The notes beneath the pieces are model-generated. The model was not told the origin of the DNA and did not search any database. It saw nothing but the letters and a program-made list of their open reading frames with translations. Positions 17,891 through 27,162 of a DNA stretch of 37,018 bases are shown piece by piece (the stretch's first letter is position 1; each line of letters begins with the position of its first letter). Made by a program: the position numbers and the translations under genes. Source of the stretch: Rikenella microfusus (GTDB taxonomy: Bacteria > Bacteroidota > Bacteroidia > Bacteroidales > DYQK01); the NCBI GenBank assembly GCA_020719385.1, contig DYQK01000022.1:1-37018 (forward strand), written 5' to 3'.

Positions 17891-20035
17891 TTACAAATGT
17901 TCGTCAAAATATTGAGTAACAAGTTTCATTAGGTGCAGTCTGTCTTGCCCGCGAACATTGTGTTCGTGCCGCGGATACGCAAAATAATCTATCAAAACTC
18001 CTTTCTCGATACATTTTTGCATAAATTCTAAACTGTGTTTCCACAAAACCGTGTTGTCAAGTCCGCCGTGAACGATTAATAATTTTCCTTTGAGATTCGA
18101 AACTTTGTTTAATAACGAAGTTTTCTCGTACCCTTCGGGATTTTCTTGCGGCGAATCCATATATCTCTCGCCATACATTACCTCGTAAAATTTCCAGTCA
18201 ATAACGGGACCGCCCGAAACGCCGACTTTAAAAATATCAGGATAAGTTGTCAACAACGAAATAGTCATAAAACCGCCGTAACTCCAGCCGTGAACGCCAA
18301 TTCGATTCATATCAACGTAACTTAAATTTTTCAGAAATTCAACACCTTTTAACTGGTCTTTCATCTCTGTTACCCCGCATTGACGGTGAATACAACTTTC
18401 AAACTCAAAACCGCGACGTTCAGAACCTCGATTATCAACAACTAAAACGACATAATTTTTTTGAGCCATATAAAATTCCCACATTCTCGCATCGGCGAGC
18501 CAAGATTCGTTTATCATTTGTGCGTGAGGACCACCGTAAACGTAAATTATCGCAGGATATTTTTTCCCCTCGACAAAATTTAACGGTTTATACAAACGGT
18601 AATACAAATCGGTTTTATTGTCATCTGCTTTTATTGTCCCGACGGTCATCTCGGCGAGTTTATAATTTTTCAACGGATTCGCTGCGGTAAGTAAATTTCG
18701 TTTAGTTTTTCCCTCTTTATCGAGAAGTAAAATTTGATTTGGCACTTTTTGATTCGAGAAAACATCAATAAAATGATTTTTATCGCTTGAAACAGCAACA
18801 TTATGCGTTCCTTTTTCCTGCGAAAGACGTTTTATCTCGGAAGTTTTTAGATTCACGCGAAACAAATTTGTCTCTAAAGGATTCTCTGCGGTGGAATAAT
18901 AAAATAAATTTTCCTCCTTCTCATCAAAACCCAATATTTCTGTAACGACAAAATTGCCTTTTGTGAGTTGTTTAACTAATTTTCCATCGGTTTGATAGAG
19001 ATAAATATGCGTAAAACCATCTCTTTGACTCAACCAAATAAATTGTTCTTGCGTTTTTAAACAAATCGCAGACTTGAGAGGCTCGACATAACGTTCATTT
19101 TTCTCTTCGAAAAGCGTTTTTACCAATTTTCCTGTTGAAATTTCATACTGATTAAACTGCAAATGATTTTGTTGACGATTCAAAACTGCAATAAAAAGAT
19201 ATTTCTCCGAAGGATGCCACGAAATATTTGTTAAATATTTCTCGGAAGTAGAATCTTTCTCAATATAAATCACTTTTTTTGTCTGAACATTATAAATTCC
19301 GACAGCCAAATGTTCACTTTTCTCACCTGCCATCGGATAACGAAGTTTATTTTCGAAAGCCATCGGAGCTTGTGTTGCATCAACCAAAGGATATTCAGCA
19401 ACATTGCGTTCATCTTTGTAATAAAACGCAAGAAAATTTCCATTCGGAGACCAAAAAGTTCCCTTCACACAACCAAATTCATTGCGACTAACATATTTTC
19501 CACAGACAATTCCTTTATCTGTGAAATTTGTTATCGCAATTTTGTCAAAATTTTTATTTCCAATATAAATATTGTTGTCAATAGTGTATGCGACAGCGAA
19601 AGTTTTGGGTTCGACATCTAAATTTTCTGCTTCTTTTGGCAGCGAAACAAAATTTTCGATTTTTTTTGTGTTCACATTCAACGAAAATAACGTATTATTT
19701 TCACAAAAACGCAAAATATCAGAATTTTGCCAAGAATGTTCAGGAAAATAAGTTACGTTTTCGAGATTTTGAGAGGTTAAAGCAAGATTTAACTCCTCAA
19801 GTTTGAGCAATTCTGTTTTTTTATCTTTGGAAACAGAATTTTCGTACAAAACGGAAGCACCTTTTTCGCAGAAAGTAAAACGGTCATTATCGCGAAACTG
19901 CAAATAAAACAAAGTTTCGGGATAAAACTTGCGAAATTGTTGTAAAACAGCCTCTTCAAGAGTCAATTCTTGATTTTGTGCAAACAAACGAGAGGCAAAA
20001 AGAAAAAATGTTAAGAGAAAAGTGATTTTTTTCAT
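17891..20035 (-). CDS. S9 family prolyl oligopeptidase / dipeptidyl peptidase IV-like
   Basis: Signal peptide; DPPIV N-terminal beta-propeller; catalytic 'GVHGWSYGGFMTISLL', 'HGGLDNTVLWKHS' (Asp), 'YPRHEHNVRG' (His). Confidence 0.93.
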   Translation of the reverse strand: MKKITFLLTFFLFASRLFAQNQELTLEEAVLQQFRKFYPETLFYLQFRDNDRFTFCEKGASVLYENSVSKDKKTELLKLEELNLALTSQNLENVTYFPEHSWQNSDILRFCENNTLFSLNVNTKKIENFVSLPKEAENLDVEPKTFAVAYTIDNNIYIGNKNFDKIAITNFTDKGIVCGKYVSRNEFGCVKGTFWSPNGNFLAFYYKDERNVAEYPLVDATQAPMAFENKLRYPMAGEKSEHLAVGIYNVQTKKVIYIEKDSTSEKYLTNISWHPSEKYLFIAVLNRQQNHLQFNQYEISTGKLVKTLFEEKNERYVEPLKSAICLKTQEQFIWLSQRDGFTHIYLYQTDGKLVKQLTKGNFVVTEILGFDEKEENLFYYSTAENPLETNLFRVNLKTSEIKRLSQEKGTHNVAVSSDKNHFIDVFSNQKVPNQILLLDKEGKTKRNLLTAANPLKNYKLAEMTVGTIKADDNKTDLYYRLYKPLNFVEGKKYPAIIYVYGGPHAQMINESWLADARMWEFYMAQKNYVVLVVDNRGSERRGFEFESCIHRQCGVTEMKDQLKGVEFLKNLSYVDMNRIGVHGWSYGGFMTISLLTTYPDIFKVGVSGGPVIDWKFYEVMYGERYMDSPQENPEGYEKTSLLNKVSNLKGKLLIVHGGLDNTVLWKHSLEFMQKCIEKGVLIDYFAYPRHEHNVRGQDRLHLMKLVTQYFDEHL

Positions 20036-20042
20036 ATCAAAA

Positions 20043-20101
20043 AATTTTTTTTTGTAAAAACCCTCAAGTTTTTCTTGAGAAAATCTTGAGGGGAAATGAT
20101 T
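20043..20101 (-). repeat. Terminator-type direct repeat, copy A
   Basis: AATTTTTTTTTGTAAAAACCCTCAAGTTTTTCTTGAGAAAATCTTGAGGGGAAATGATT; by-eye alignment shows about 3 mismatches over ~59 nt to 23052-23110; contains CCCTCAAG...CTTGAGGG hairpin. Confidence 0.88.
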
Positions 20102-20112
20102 TCTGAATAAAA

Positions 20113-21813
20113 TTATTCTATTTTAAATAATTTATCTTTTTGCGATAATTTTAAAATAAAATATTCTTTTTTGTTTAATTCTTGTGGTAATTTATCTTTT
20201 AAAATTGCGACAACAAACTGTATTTGATTATTATTCACAAATTCAGCAATTTTAATTAGCTGTTTGTCATCCATTAATTCTTTTCTGTCATTCAAAACAA
20301 AGTGCAAACAAGGAATATTTTCGTTTTCTGCAAATAAAATATAAGCAATATCAAAACAAGAAATTTCTCCTTGTTTTTTTCCCGACCCAATATTCAAATT
20401 AAATGTGGTAAAATCGTAAAATTTTATTCCTTTGTTATTCCTCTTTATTTCACAATTCAACGCATAAGATTCCTCATACAATTCTTTTGAAATTGCAGCG
20501 AAAAATTTGTTAAATTTATCTTTTTGATTTTTTACAATTTGTTCTGTATCTTTTGAAAAAAGTTTTTCGTCAACGTTTATTAGTTGTTCGCTCAACTTTT
20601 CCAATTCTTGTTCAATTTCACTTAACTGATTAATCATTGTCTCATATTCTCCTTTTAACCGAAATTTGTCGTGTAATTCTATGTCCAATTTTCGCATTTC
20701 TTCCATAGTATCTGTTTGTTGAGTCAAAGATATTAATTCATCCTTCACTTTTTTTAATTTCTCTAAATCCTGATTTTTTAATTCTAATTTTTTTTCGAGA
20801 TTTGGTAAATCTTGGGTTATAAATTTCACTTTTTCCTTAATCATTAAATTGTGATATTTCACTAAATCTTCGAATGTTTTTTGAATTCCATCGATTAACT
20901 TAGTCGCTTGTTGATATATAATATAAAGTTGTTCAGAGTCAATGTTTGCAAAATCTGATTCTAAACTTTGTTTTGCCTCAAGAATTGTGCGTCTGCGAAT
21001 GTTTAGAGTGCTAATTTCTGCACTCACTTTATTTATTTTATATTTGACGTTGTCTAATTTCTCAAAATCTTCCATTAAATTTTCATTAGAATTTAATTTC
21101 TCTTTTTTTTGTTTGAGAATTAAAATTTCATCTTCCAAAACTTTCAATGCAGTTTCATAAAAAGATTTTGTTTGTTGTTTTTCAATACGTTTTTTAAATG
21201 TTTCTTCTTGTTTTATTTTTGCTAAGATTTCTTCTCTATCGCTATTTTCGACATTACATCCAAATAAAAACAAAAACAGAGTTTCATATTCTGCATCTGT
21301 GGTATATTTGTTCAAAGTTTTCAATGTATGTTCATTTTTGTCTTCGCAACGAATATGATGAGAAATAATTTGGCGAAATGTAGGTTTTTCTACATTATGA
21401 TGAGAATAAATTAATTGTAATAATTTTTGTTCAAATTCTTTTTCAGAAAAATTTTCTCCATTTATTTTTCGAATACACTCTTTGCGAGAAAGAAAATTCC
21501 GTTCAATAACAACTTCCTCTGAATCAAAAATATCTAAATTTTGTTTCAAAATTAAGGTGATTAAAACTTTTTTCCCAATTAAAAAATTTTTAACCAAGGT
21601 ATGTTCGTTTTTTCTCGAATCAGGGTCGAGATATATCTCTTTAGATTCTCCACCTAAACAAAAATCAATTAATTTCAATGTTGTTGTTTTACCAATATTG
21701 TTGCCTGTAATTTGGTTTTCACTCTCGTCAACAATGAAATTAATACCTCTTCGGAAATTGATTTCCCGAATGATTTTATTTCCCGCAGATATAATTAACG
21801 ATTTTATGAACAT
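20113..21813 (-). CDS. ABC-3C system SMC-like ATPase (DUF2326-type)
   Basis: 'INFIVDESENQITGNNIGKTTTLKLIDFCLGG' Walker A; long coiled coil; C-terminal 'ISCFDIAYILFAENENIPCLHFVLNDRKELMDDKQL' typical of DUF2326. Confidence 0.82.
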   Translation of the reverse strand: MFIKSLIISAGNKIIREINFRRGINFIVDESENQITGNNIGKTTTLKLIDFCLGGESKEIYLDPDSRKNEHTLVKNFLIGKKVLITLILKQNLDIFDSEEVVIERNFLSRKECIRKINGENFSEKEFEQKLLQLIYSHHNVEKPTFRQIISHHIRCEDKNEHTLKTLNKYTTDAEYETLFLFLFGCNVENSDREEILAKIKQEETFKKRIEKQQTKSFYETALKVLEDEILILKQKKEKLNSNENLMEDFEKLDNVKYKINKVSAEISTLNIRRRTILEAKQSLESDFANIDSEQLYIIYQQATKLIDGIQKTFEDLVKYHNLMIKEKVKFITQDLPNLEKKLELKNQDLEKLKKVKDELISLTQQTDTMEEMRKLDIELHDKFRLKGEYETMINQLSEIEQELEKLSEQLINVDEKLFSKDTEQIVKNQKDKFNKFFAAISKELYEESYALNCEIKRNNKGIKFYDFTTFNLNIGSGKKQGEISCFDIAYILFAENENIPCLHFVLNDRKELMDDKQLIKIAEFVNNNQIQFVVAILKDKLPQELNKKEYFILKLSQKDKLFKIE

Positions 21814-22031
21814 AATTTTATTTCTCCTTTCTCATTAGAAATTGCAACATTTATCAAATACAACCAATCTAAACATAAAACAAAAATGGGAAAAGTCATA
21901 TTTGATTCTAATTTTACTTTTTGAAATAACTACAACAAGTTTTGTTTTTTGTATTTCTGCAAAATTTTCAAAACAATTGCACCATTGTAATAAATACAAT
22001 TTTCTGGATGAACACTTTCAGGAATTAACAT
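21804..22031 (-). pseudogene. ABC-3C middle component (MC6-like), absent from the ORF track, with an internal amber codon
   Basis: Hand translation of the minus strand: MLIPESVHPENCIYYNGAIVLKILQKYKKQNLL*LFQKVKLESNMTFPIFVLCLDWLYLINVAISNEKGEIKLCS*. Its ATG overlaps the 3' end of the SMEK gene and its stop overlaps the ATPase start. In-frame TAG at 21930-21932. Confidence 0.7.
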
Positions 22032-22987
22032 TTTTGGGAGGATTTTTAAAAATTTTACATTTCATAAACGCACTAACAACTATAATACTTGCACAAATAT
22101 CCAATTCTTCATTGGGAATTGGGACAAAATTTGAACTTTGAATCACAAATTCAATAACTTTACCAATAACATCAAAAAATATATCATCTGATTTTTTTGT
22201 TTCATCAATTGCACTGATATAAAATCTCTGTAACACACAACAAAACAGAAATACTTTTATTTACACCTTGCAAATCAAATTCTTTATATTTTTTATCTAA
22301 CAAAGTACAATAAATTGAAAAATCCTCAATAATCATTCTTGCTTTTTCCAATTCATTATAATCTATTTTTCTATCAATCTCAAAATCTTTCGTGTTTATT
22401 GCTGTTTCAAAATTACTCAAATCAGTTTTTGCTAAAATATTCACAATTTCAGCCAAATTTGAATTTAATTTGCTCTCGTCAATATTACCTAATTCTTTTT
22501 TTATAAACTCGTAAATCTCTCGATATTTATCAATATCAAGAGATTTTATTGATTTTAAAATAAAAGTAACATCAATAATATCATCTTTGGGATTAAATTT
22601 TATATTATGGGAATTTGAAAAAGTTTTTCCTCGTAAATCACCTGCATCAGAAACTATTGGAACAAATTTAAAATGATAATTATCTACAGAATAAGTTTTT
22701 ATTTTATTTTTTCCTAAACTTTCCTCAATTTTCTTTTTTGTACCTGTTGCAGAAACTTGAATAACCAATTTATTTGTACGGTCAACTAAATCAATTGCCT
22801 CTACATTTTGTTTTTGTTGATTTTCATTTACTAAACTCCAACCAAATAATTTATTGAGAAAATGTTGATAAAAATCCTCTGAAAAAATATTTTCATCCAA
22901 AAGATTTAATTTTCCTCTTGATTTTATATGTGAAATATGTAAATTTAATTTTTCTTCAATATAATTGAAATAATAAGAATGCATCAT
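22018..22987 (-). pseudogene. SMEK-domain ABC-3C component split by a frameshift near 22231-22240
   Basis: 'FLNKLFGWSLVNENQQKQNVEAIDLVDRTNKLVIQVSATGTKKKIEESL' matches SMEK domains. The expected C-terminus 'LQRFYISAIDETKKSDDIFFDVIGKVIEFVIQSSNFVPIPNEELDICASIIVVSAFMKCKIFKNPPKNVNS' is in a different frame (net +1 nt). The start is placed at 22987 because a TATCTTTG -7-like element overlaps 23014. Confidence 0.75.
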
Positions 22988-23051
22988 AAAAATAAAAGTT
23001 AAATTTTTTGGCAAAGATAAATAATTTTTCTCAGAAAAAACAATTTTTCAT

Positions 23052-23110
23052 AATTTTTTTTTGTAAAAACCCTCAAGTTTTTTTTGAGAAAATCTTGAGG
23101 GAAGATGATT
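23052..23110 (-). repeat. Terminator-type direct repeat, copy B
   Basis: AATTTTTTTTTGTAAAAACCCTCAAGTTTTTTTTGAGAAAATCTTGAGGGAAGATGATT, same orientation as copy A, immediately 3' of the stop at 23121. Confidence 0.88.
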
Positions 23111-23120
23111 TAAAAAAAGT

Positions 23121-26100
23121 TTATTTAAACGCTTTTTCTAAAAGTCCGTCTCCTTTGAGAGATAAACGTTCAAAGTATTCAGGTACTTTTTTTCCTGTAA
23201 TTTTATCAACGTACAATTTTGCGAGATATTGTCCCAACATAAAACCTTGTCCGCGGAGTCCGAGAAATAATCCGTTTTCGGTGTCGATGAACATTCTTGG
23301 TTCGGTGTAATATCCCGACCAGACCGCCTGAAAACCAACAGACGCAAGTTCAGGAATCCAGTCAACAAAAATTTCAGAAGCAATTTCTAAGAAGTCTTTA
23401 GTGTTGATTTTCAAATTCTTACCTGTTTCCAAATGTTCAACAGCAGGCGAGGCACAACCAATGATTTGTCCCGTATCGGCGAGTTGTTGACCGTAAACGG
23501 CAGAAAAACCTTTGTAAACCCTTCGGTCAATTAACATATTTAACGAGGAATTTTTTACCCCCAACATCGGCAAGCGGCGTGTGATGAAAGCCTGATGCTT
23601 GACGGGAAAAAGTCCGAGTTCGAGTCCGAGTTTTTGAGCGAATTTATTCCCCTCGGCGCCGAGTGCGTTGATGAAAATCGGCGTTTGATACTCAATAAAT
23701 TTCTTTTCGTGAGTTTTCACTAACACAAAAAAGTCGTTGCCTTCCTTACGTACATCGATAAGTTTGCAATCTTCGAGAACATTTCCTCCTTTTTTAGTTC
23801 CGATTCTACGAATCAAATCGAGTACTCTTCCTGGAGTTGCCTGCCAACAATTTCGCGTTATCAAAGCAGAAATGTACGTTTTGAGATTTGGATTAATATA
23901 CGGAGAAATTTTATTTCGAAAATCTTTGGGTTCAATCATTGTTGCGTCAGACCATTGCATCGAAAGTTCGAGTGCTTTGTACATATTTTCGTCATGGGCA
24001 AAAGTTACGTACTCGATTGGGTGATAATGCACGTCCCAAATATTTTGTAACTCTTTGAAAATCGCAAGATTATGTTCTGCAATGTCTGATAGTTCGGGCA
24101 AACTGAAGTTCGGTCTTCCACCTGCAATATTTCTCCAAGACGCACCGCGGTCAAAATTTATCAAAACAGGATTCAAATTTTCCTCCGACAAATATCGAAA
24201 TAAAGCACTTCCTCCGATTCCGCCACCTGCGACTAACGCTGAAACCTTGATTTGCGTGGGTTTTTCATTATTTGTGTTGACAGAGAAATTCTCAATTTTG
24301 GTGTGCGGATACAATTCACCCATCGCAAGTTGGTTCGAAAGTGGTCCGCGAGGTGTTGCAACTCCGACAATAGAAATTCCGCGAGAACGAAGCATTTGTT
24401 TGAGCCGTGGAATACAACGTTTACCGCGACAAGGTCCCATTCCGAGATGCGTTGTGTGTTTAATTTCATCGACAGAAACAAATTTTCTGTCTCCAATAAT
24501 TTCAAGAACATCGTCTAAGATGACGTCATCGCAATGACAGAGGAATTGTTGACTTTCAATGGTTTTTTCTAATTTTTCGAAATTAGCCGTTTCGGGATAA
24601 CGATTTTTTGGGATAAAACCGCGAACATTCGCAAGCGATTCTCCGTGTAAATTCAAGGATTTCACTCTCGCAATATTCGTTTTATTCGGTTTTTTCAAAA
24701 TTTTCTCAATTATTCCTTCACCTAATTTTTTCCCAAAATTGTCAACTAAAAAAACTTCGGTTTTTTCGTCTGCAAAATGTTCAATAGGTAAAAATAACCA
24801 ATCTTTCTGCAAATTATACCCAAAAATGGCAAGTCCTGGGCATTGATAAACGCAGTCGAAGCACCCAATACACTTTTCAAAATCAATTTGCGGCACCGTT
24901 GAAGTCGAAGTTTTTGTTATTGCCCCATGCGGACACGCAAATTCGCAAGGATTACACGCAAAACCGTACAGACAATCAATAATGACAAACGGTTTCGCAA
25001 GCATTCTTTCAGATGTTGGTAAAAACGGATTTTCAATAACTTTCGTTGGATGTTGTTGAGAATCAATGTATTCCTTCGAGATTTCGAGATAAGAATCATA
25101 ATTAAAACGTTCACCTAAGTCGGCAATTATCTCGAAAGCAACTTGTTTTCCTCTCAAAACGGCACTTGTTCCTTCGCCGATTCTGATGGCGTCACCTGCA
25201 CCGAAACAATTTCTGCCGAAAACTTCGTTTCCTTTTAACAAAAGTTGGTCGTCAGGAATTAAACCTGTGCAAATATTTATCGCATCAATTCCTGTAATAA
25301 TTTGTTCCGTTCCTGGAATTGGTTTAAAATTTTGGCAATCTGCAATAACTGCGCCAATTATTCCTGTGTGATTTTCGTTAGGAATGGCTTTGATTAACAA
25401 TTTTGAGGTAAAAATTGGGATTCCGAGTCTGCGAACGCGATTCGCTTGCACAGGAAAACCGCCTTCGTAAGGCATTGCTTCGAGAATCATTTTCACATTT
25501 GCTCCTGCTTGCGTGAGTTGATACGAAGTCAGGTAACCAATGTTTCCTGCTCCGACGGTCAAAATATTTTTTCCCAAAAGAGTAAATTGCATATTCATCA
25601 TCTTCTGCACAACTGCCGCTGAGTAAACACCTGGCAAATCGTCATTTTCGAAAGCAGGCATAAACGGCACCGCACCTGTTGCAACGACTAAATAATCGGT
25701 TTCGACATAATAAATTTCTTCGGTTTTGATATTTTTTATCGCCAAACGTTTTCCTTCGAGAATGTCCCAAACCGTAGAATTGAGAAATACGTTTTCGAGA
25801 GATTCACCTGCAAGCATATTTGCGATTTCGAAACCTCGCATTCCGCCGAAACGTTTAACTTTTTCGAAAAAGAAAAATTGATGTGTTTGCATCAAAAATT
25901 GTCCACCGATTTTCTCGTTGTTGTCAATAACGATGTTCGGAATGTTGTGTTTGTTCAATTCCTCGCGCACTGCAAGCCCCGCGGGACCAGCACCGATGAT
26001 GGTTACGGTAGTTTGATAAACATTTCTGCCGTTTTCTTTTTTGTAAGATTCGAAATTGGGCAGATAATCTTTGGGTAATTCCTTGACTTCCTTGACATTA

Positions 26101-26354
26101 TCAACAGGAGTAATACAAATTCTGCGGATTTTTCCATCAACAAGCATCTCGCAAGCACCGCATTTGCCGATTCCGCATTCGAGACTTCGCTCGCGGTTTC
26201 TTAAACTGTGGCTGTGTACGGGAAAACCTGCCTGATGAAGTGCAGCAGCAATAGAGAAACCCTTCTCGCCGACCACTTCTTTGCCCTCAAAAGTAAATGT
26301 TACTCGTTGATTTTCAGGAACATTTAAGATTGGGTGAGTGAAGATTTTATACAT
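23121..26354 (-). CDS. Fused flavin/iron-sulfur oxidoreductase: Fer2_4 + pyridine nucleotide-disulfide oxidoreductase + 2x[4Fe-4S] + BFD-like [2Fe-2S] + DAO
   Basis: 'CGIGKCGACEMLVDGKIRRIC' (Fer2_4); 'TIIGAGPAGLAVREEL' and 'LTVGAGNIGYLTSYQLTQAG' (dinucleotide folds); 'CNPCEFACPHGAI' and 'CIGCFDCVYQCPG' (4Fe-4S); 'CHCDDVILDDVLEII...MGPCRGKRC' (BFD-like); 'ALVAGGGIGGSALFRYLSEENL' (DAO FAD site). Confidence 0.88.
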   Translation of the reverse strand: MYKIFTHPILNVPENQRVTFTFEGKEVVGEKGFSIAAALHQAGFPVHSHSLRNRERSLECGIGKCGACEMLVDGKIRRICITPVDNVKEVKELPKDYLPNFESYKKENGRNVYQTTVTIIGAGPAGLAVREELNKHNIPNIVIDNNEKIGGQFLMQTHQFFFFEKVKRFGGMRGFEIANMLAGESLENVFLNSTVWDILEGKRLAIKNIKTEEIYYVETDYLVVATGAVPFMPAFENDDLPGVYSAAVVQKMMNMQFTLLGKNILTVGAGNIGYLTSYQLTQAGANVKMILEAMPYEGGFPVQANRVRRLGIPIFTSKLLIKAIPNENHTGIIGAVIADCQNFKPIPGTEQIITGIDAINICTGLIPDDQLLLKGNEVFGRNCFGAGDAIRIGEGTSAVLRGKQVAFEIIADLGERFNYDSYLEISKEYIDSQQHPTKVIENPFLPTSERMLAKPFVIIDCLYGFACNPCEFACPHGAITKTSTSTVPQIDFEKCIGCFDCVYQCPGLAIFGYNLQKDWLFLPIEHFADEKTEVFLVDNFGKKLGEGIIEKILKKPNKTNIARVKSLNLHGESLANVRGFIPKNRYPETANFEKLEKTIESQQFLCHCDDVILDDVLEIIGDRKFVSVDEIKHTTHLGMGPCRGKRCIPRLKQMLRSRGISIVGVATPRGPLSNQLAMGELYPHTKIENFSVNTNNEKPTQIKVSALVAGGGIGGSALFRYLSEENLNPVLINFDRGASWRNIAGGRPNFSLPELSDIAEHNLAIFKELQNIWDVHYHPIEYVTFAHDENMYKALELSMQWSDATMIEPKDFRNKISPYINPNLKTYISALITRNCWQATPGRVLDLIRRIGTKKGGNVLEDCKLIDVRKEGNDFFVLVKTHEKKFIEYQTPIFINALGAEGNKFAQKLGLELGLFPVKHQAFITRRLPMLGVKNSSLNMLIDRRVYKGFSAVYGQQLADTGQIIGCASPAVEHLETGKNLKINTKDFLEIASEIFVDWIPELASVGFQAVWSGYYTEPRMFIDTENGLFLGLRGQGFMLGQYLAKLYVDKITGKKVPEYFERLSLKGDGLLEKAFK

Positions 26355-26384
26355 AACAAATAATTTTTTCGAGTTTTTAATTTA

Positions 26385-26415
26385 CAAAAGTAATTTTTTA
26401 TTCTCATTTTGCAAA
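26385..26415 (-). promoter_or_regulatory. Bacteroidetes promoter TTTG-N19-TACTTTTG
   Basis: Reverse complement of CAAAAGTA (26385-26392) + 19 nt + CAAA (26412-26415), upstream of the ATG at 26354. Confidence 0.65.
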
Positions 26416-26592
26416 ATTTTTCACAAAATAATTTTCGAAAAATATTAGAGAAATATGAAATGATTGATAAAAATCAGTTTTCGAAAATTTATAATTAAAA
26501 AAAGTTTAATTATTTTTTAGAAAATATTTTTTTCTTATAAAAAAAATATTATTTTTGCAAAACGAAAATTAGGTATAAATATTGTTATTTTT

Positions 26593-27162
26593 ATGGAAGT
26601 AATTTCTTTAAATCCTATGGAGGTGAATTTATTTGAGTACCACAAATTATTTATCAAAGATATTTTAATTTCGTACAAAGGTCCATTTGACCAGTTTATT
26701 GTTGCGAAGTTTAGTAACCGTGTTCGAGAATTGACGGCGAATAATCCGATTTCGAGCAAAAAAATTCACAATGTTTTTATGGAATTAGCTCAAAATGTTG
26801 CGTATTATTCCAAAGAAAGACGTATGCCCGAAGACATTGGAATCGGAACTGTCGTTTTAGGCGAATCGGATCAATTTTATATTTTTGGAACAGGAAATAT
26901 CGTTTGCAACGAGGAAATGATGATTTTGAAGCAGAAATGCGAAATTATTAATTCTCTCGACCACGAAAATTTGCGAGAATATAAACGTCAACAGCGAAAT
27001 TTAATTCCTGGCACAAAAGGAAACGCACATATTGGGTTAATTATGTCGGCTCTTGTTGCAAGAACACCGTTGAACGCAATTTTCACTCCGATAGATAGCA
27101 AAAGTTCGTATTTCTCAATAATGGTAAAAGTTGATAAATCTCTTGATAAGGAAATTGATTAA
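26593..27162 (+). CDS. SiaB-family protein kinase-like protein (DUF6272-like)
   Basis: '[22 protein letters not shown]...[22 protein letters not shown]...[19 protein letters not shown]' fits SiaB-like GHKL-fold proteins. TAATG overlap with glpK. Confidence 0.7.
   Translation: MEVISLNPMEVNLFEYHKLFIKDILISYKGPFDQFIVAKFSNRVRELTANNPISSKKIHNVFMELAQNVAYYSKERRMPEDIGIGTVVLGESDQFYIFGTGNIVCNEEMMILKQKCEIINSLDHENLREYKRQQRNLIPGTKGNAHIGLIMSALVARTPLNAIFTPIDSKSSYFSIMVKVDKSLDKEID

Noticed and set aside
21930-21932. Genome-wide TAG reassignment as an explanation for the amber codon
   Set aside because: atpE terminates naturally with TAG at 30745-30747 directly before a terminator, so TAG appears to function as stop here.
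21842-22141. 99-aa plus-strand ORF between the ABC-3C genes
   Set aside because: It lies antisense to the middle component and SMEK C-terminus, which have clear family-like sequence; the plus ORF has no recognisable motif or promoter.
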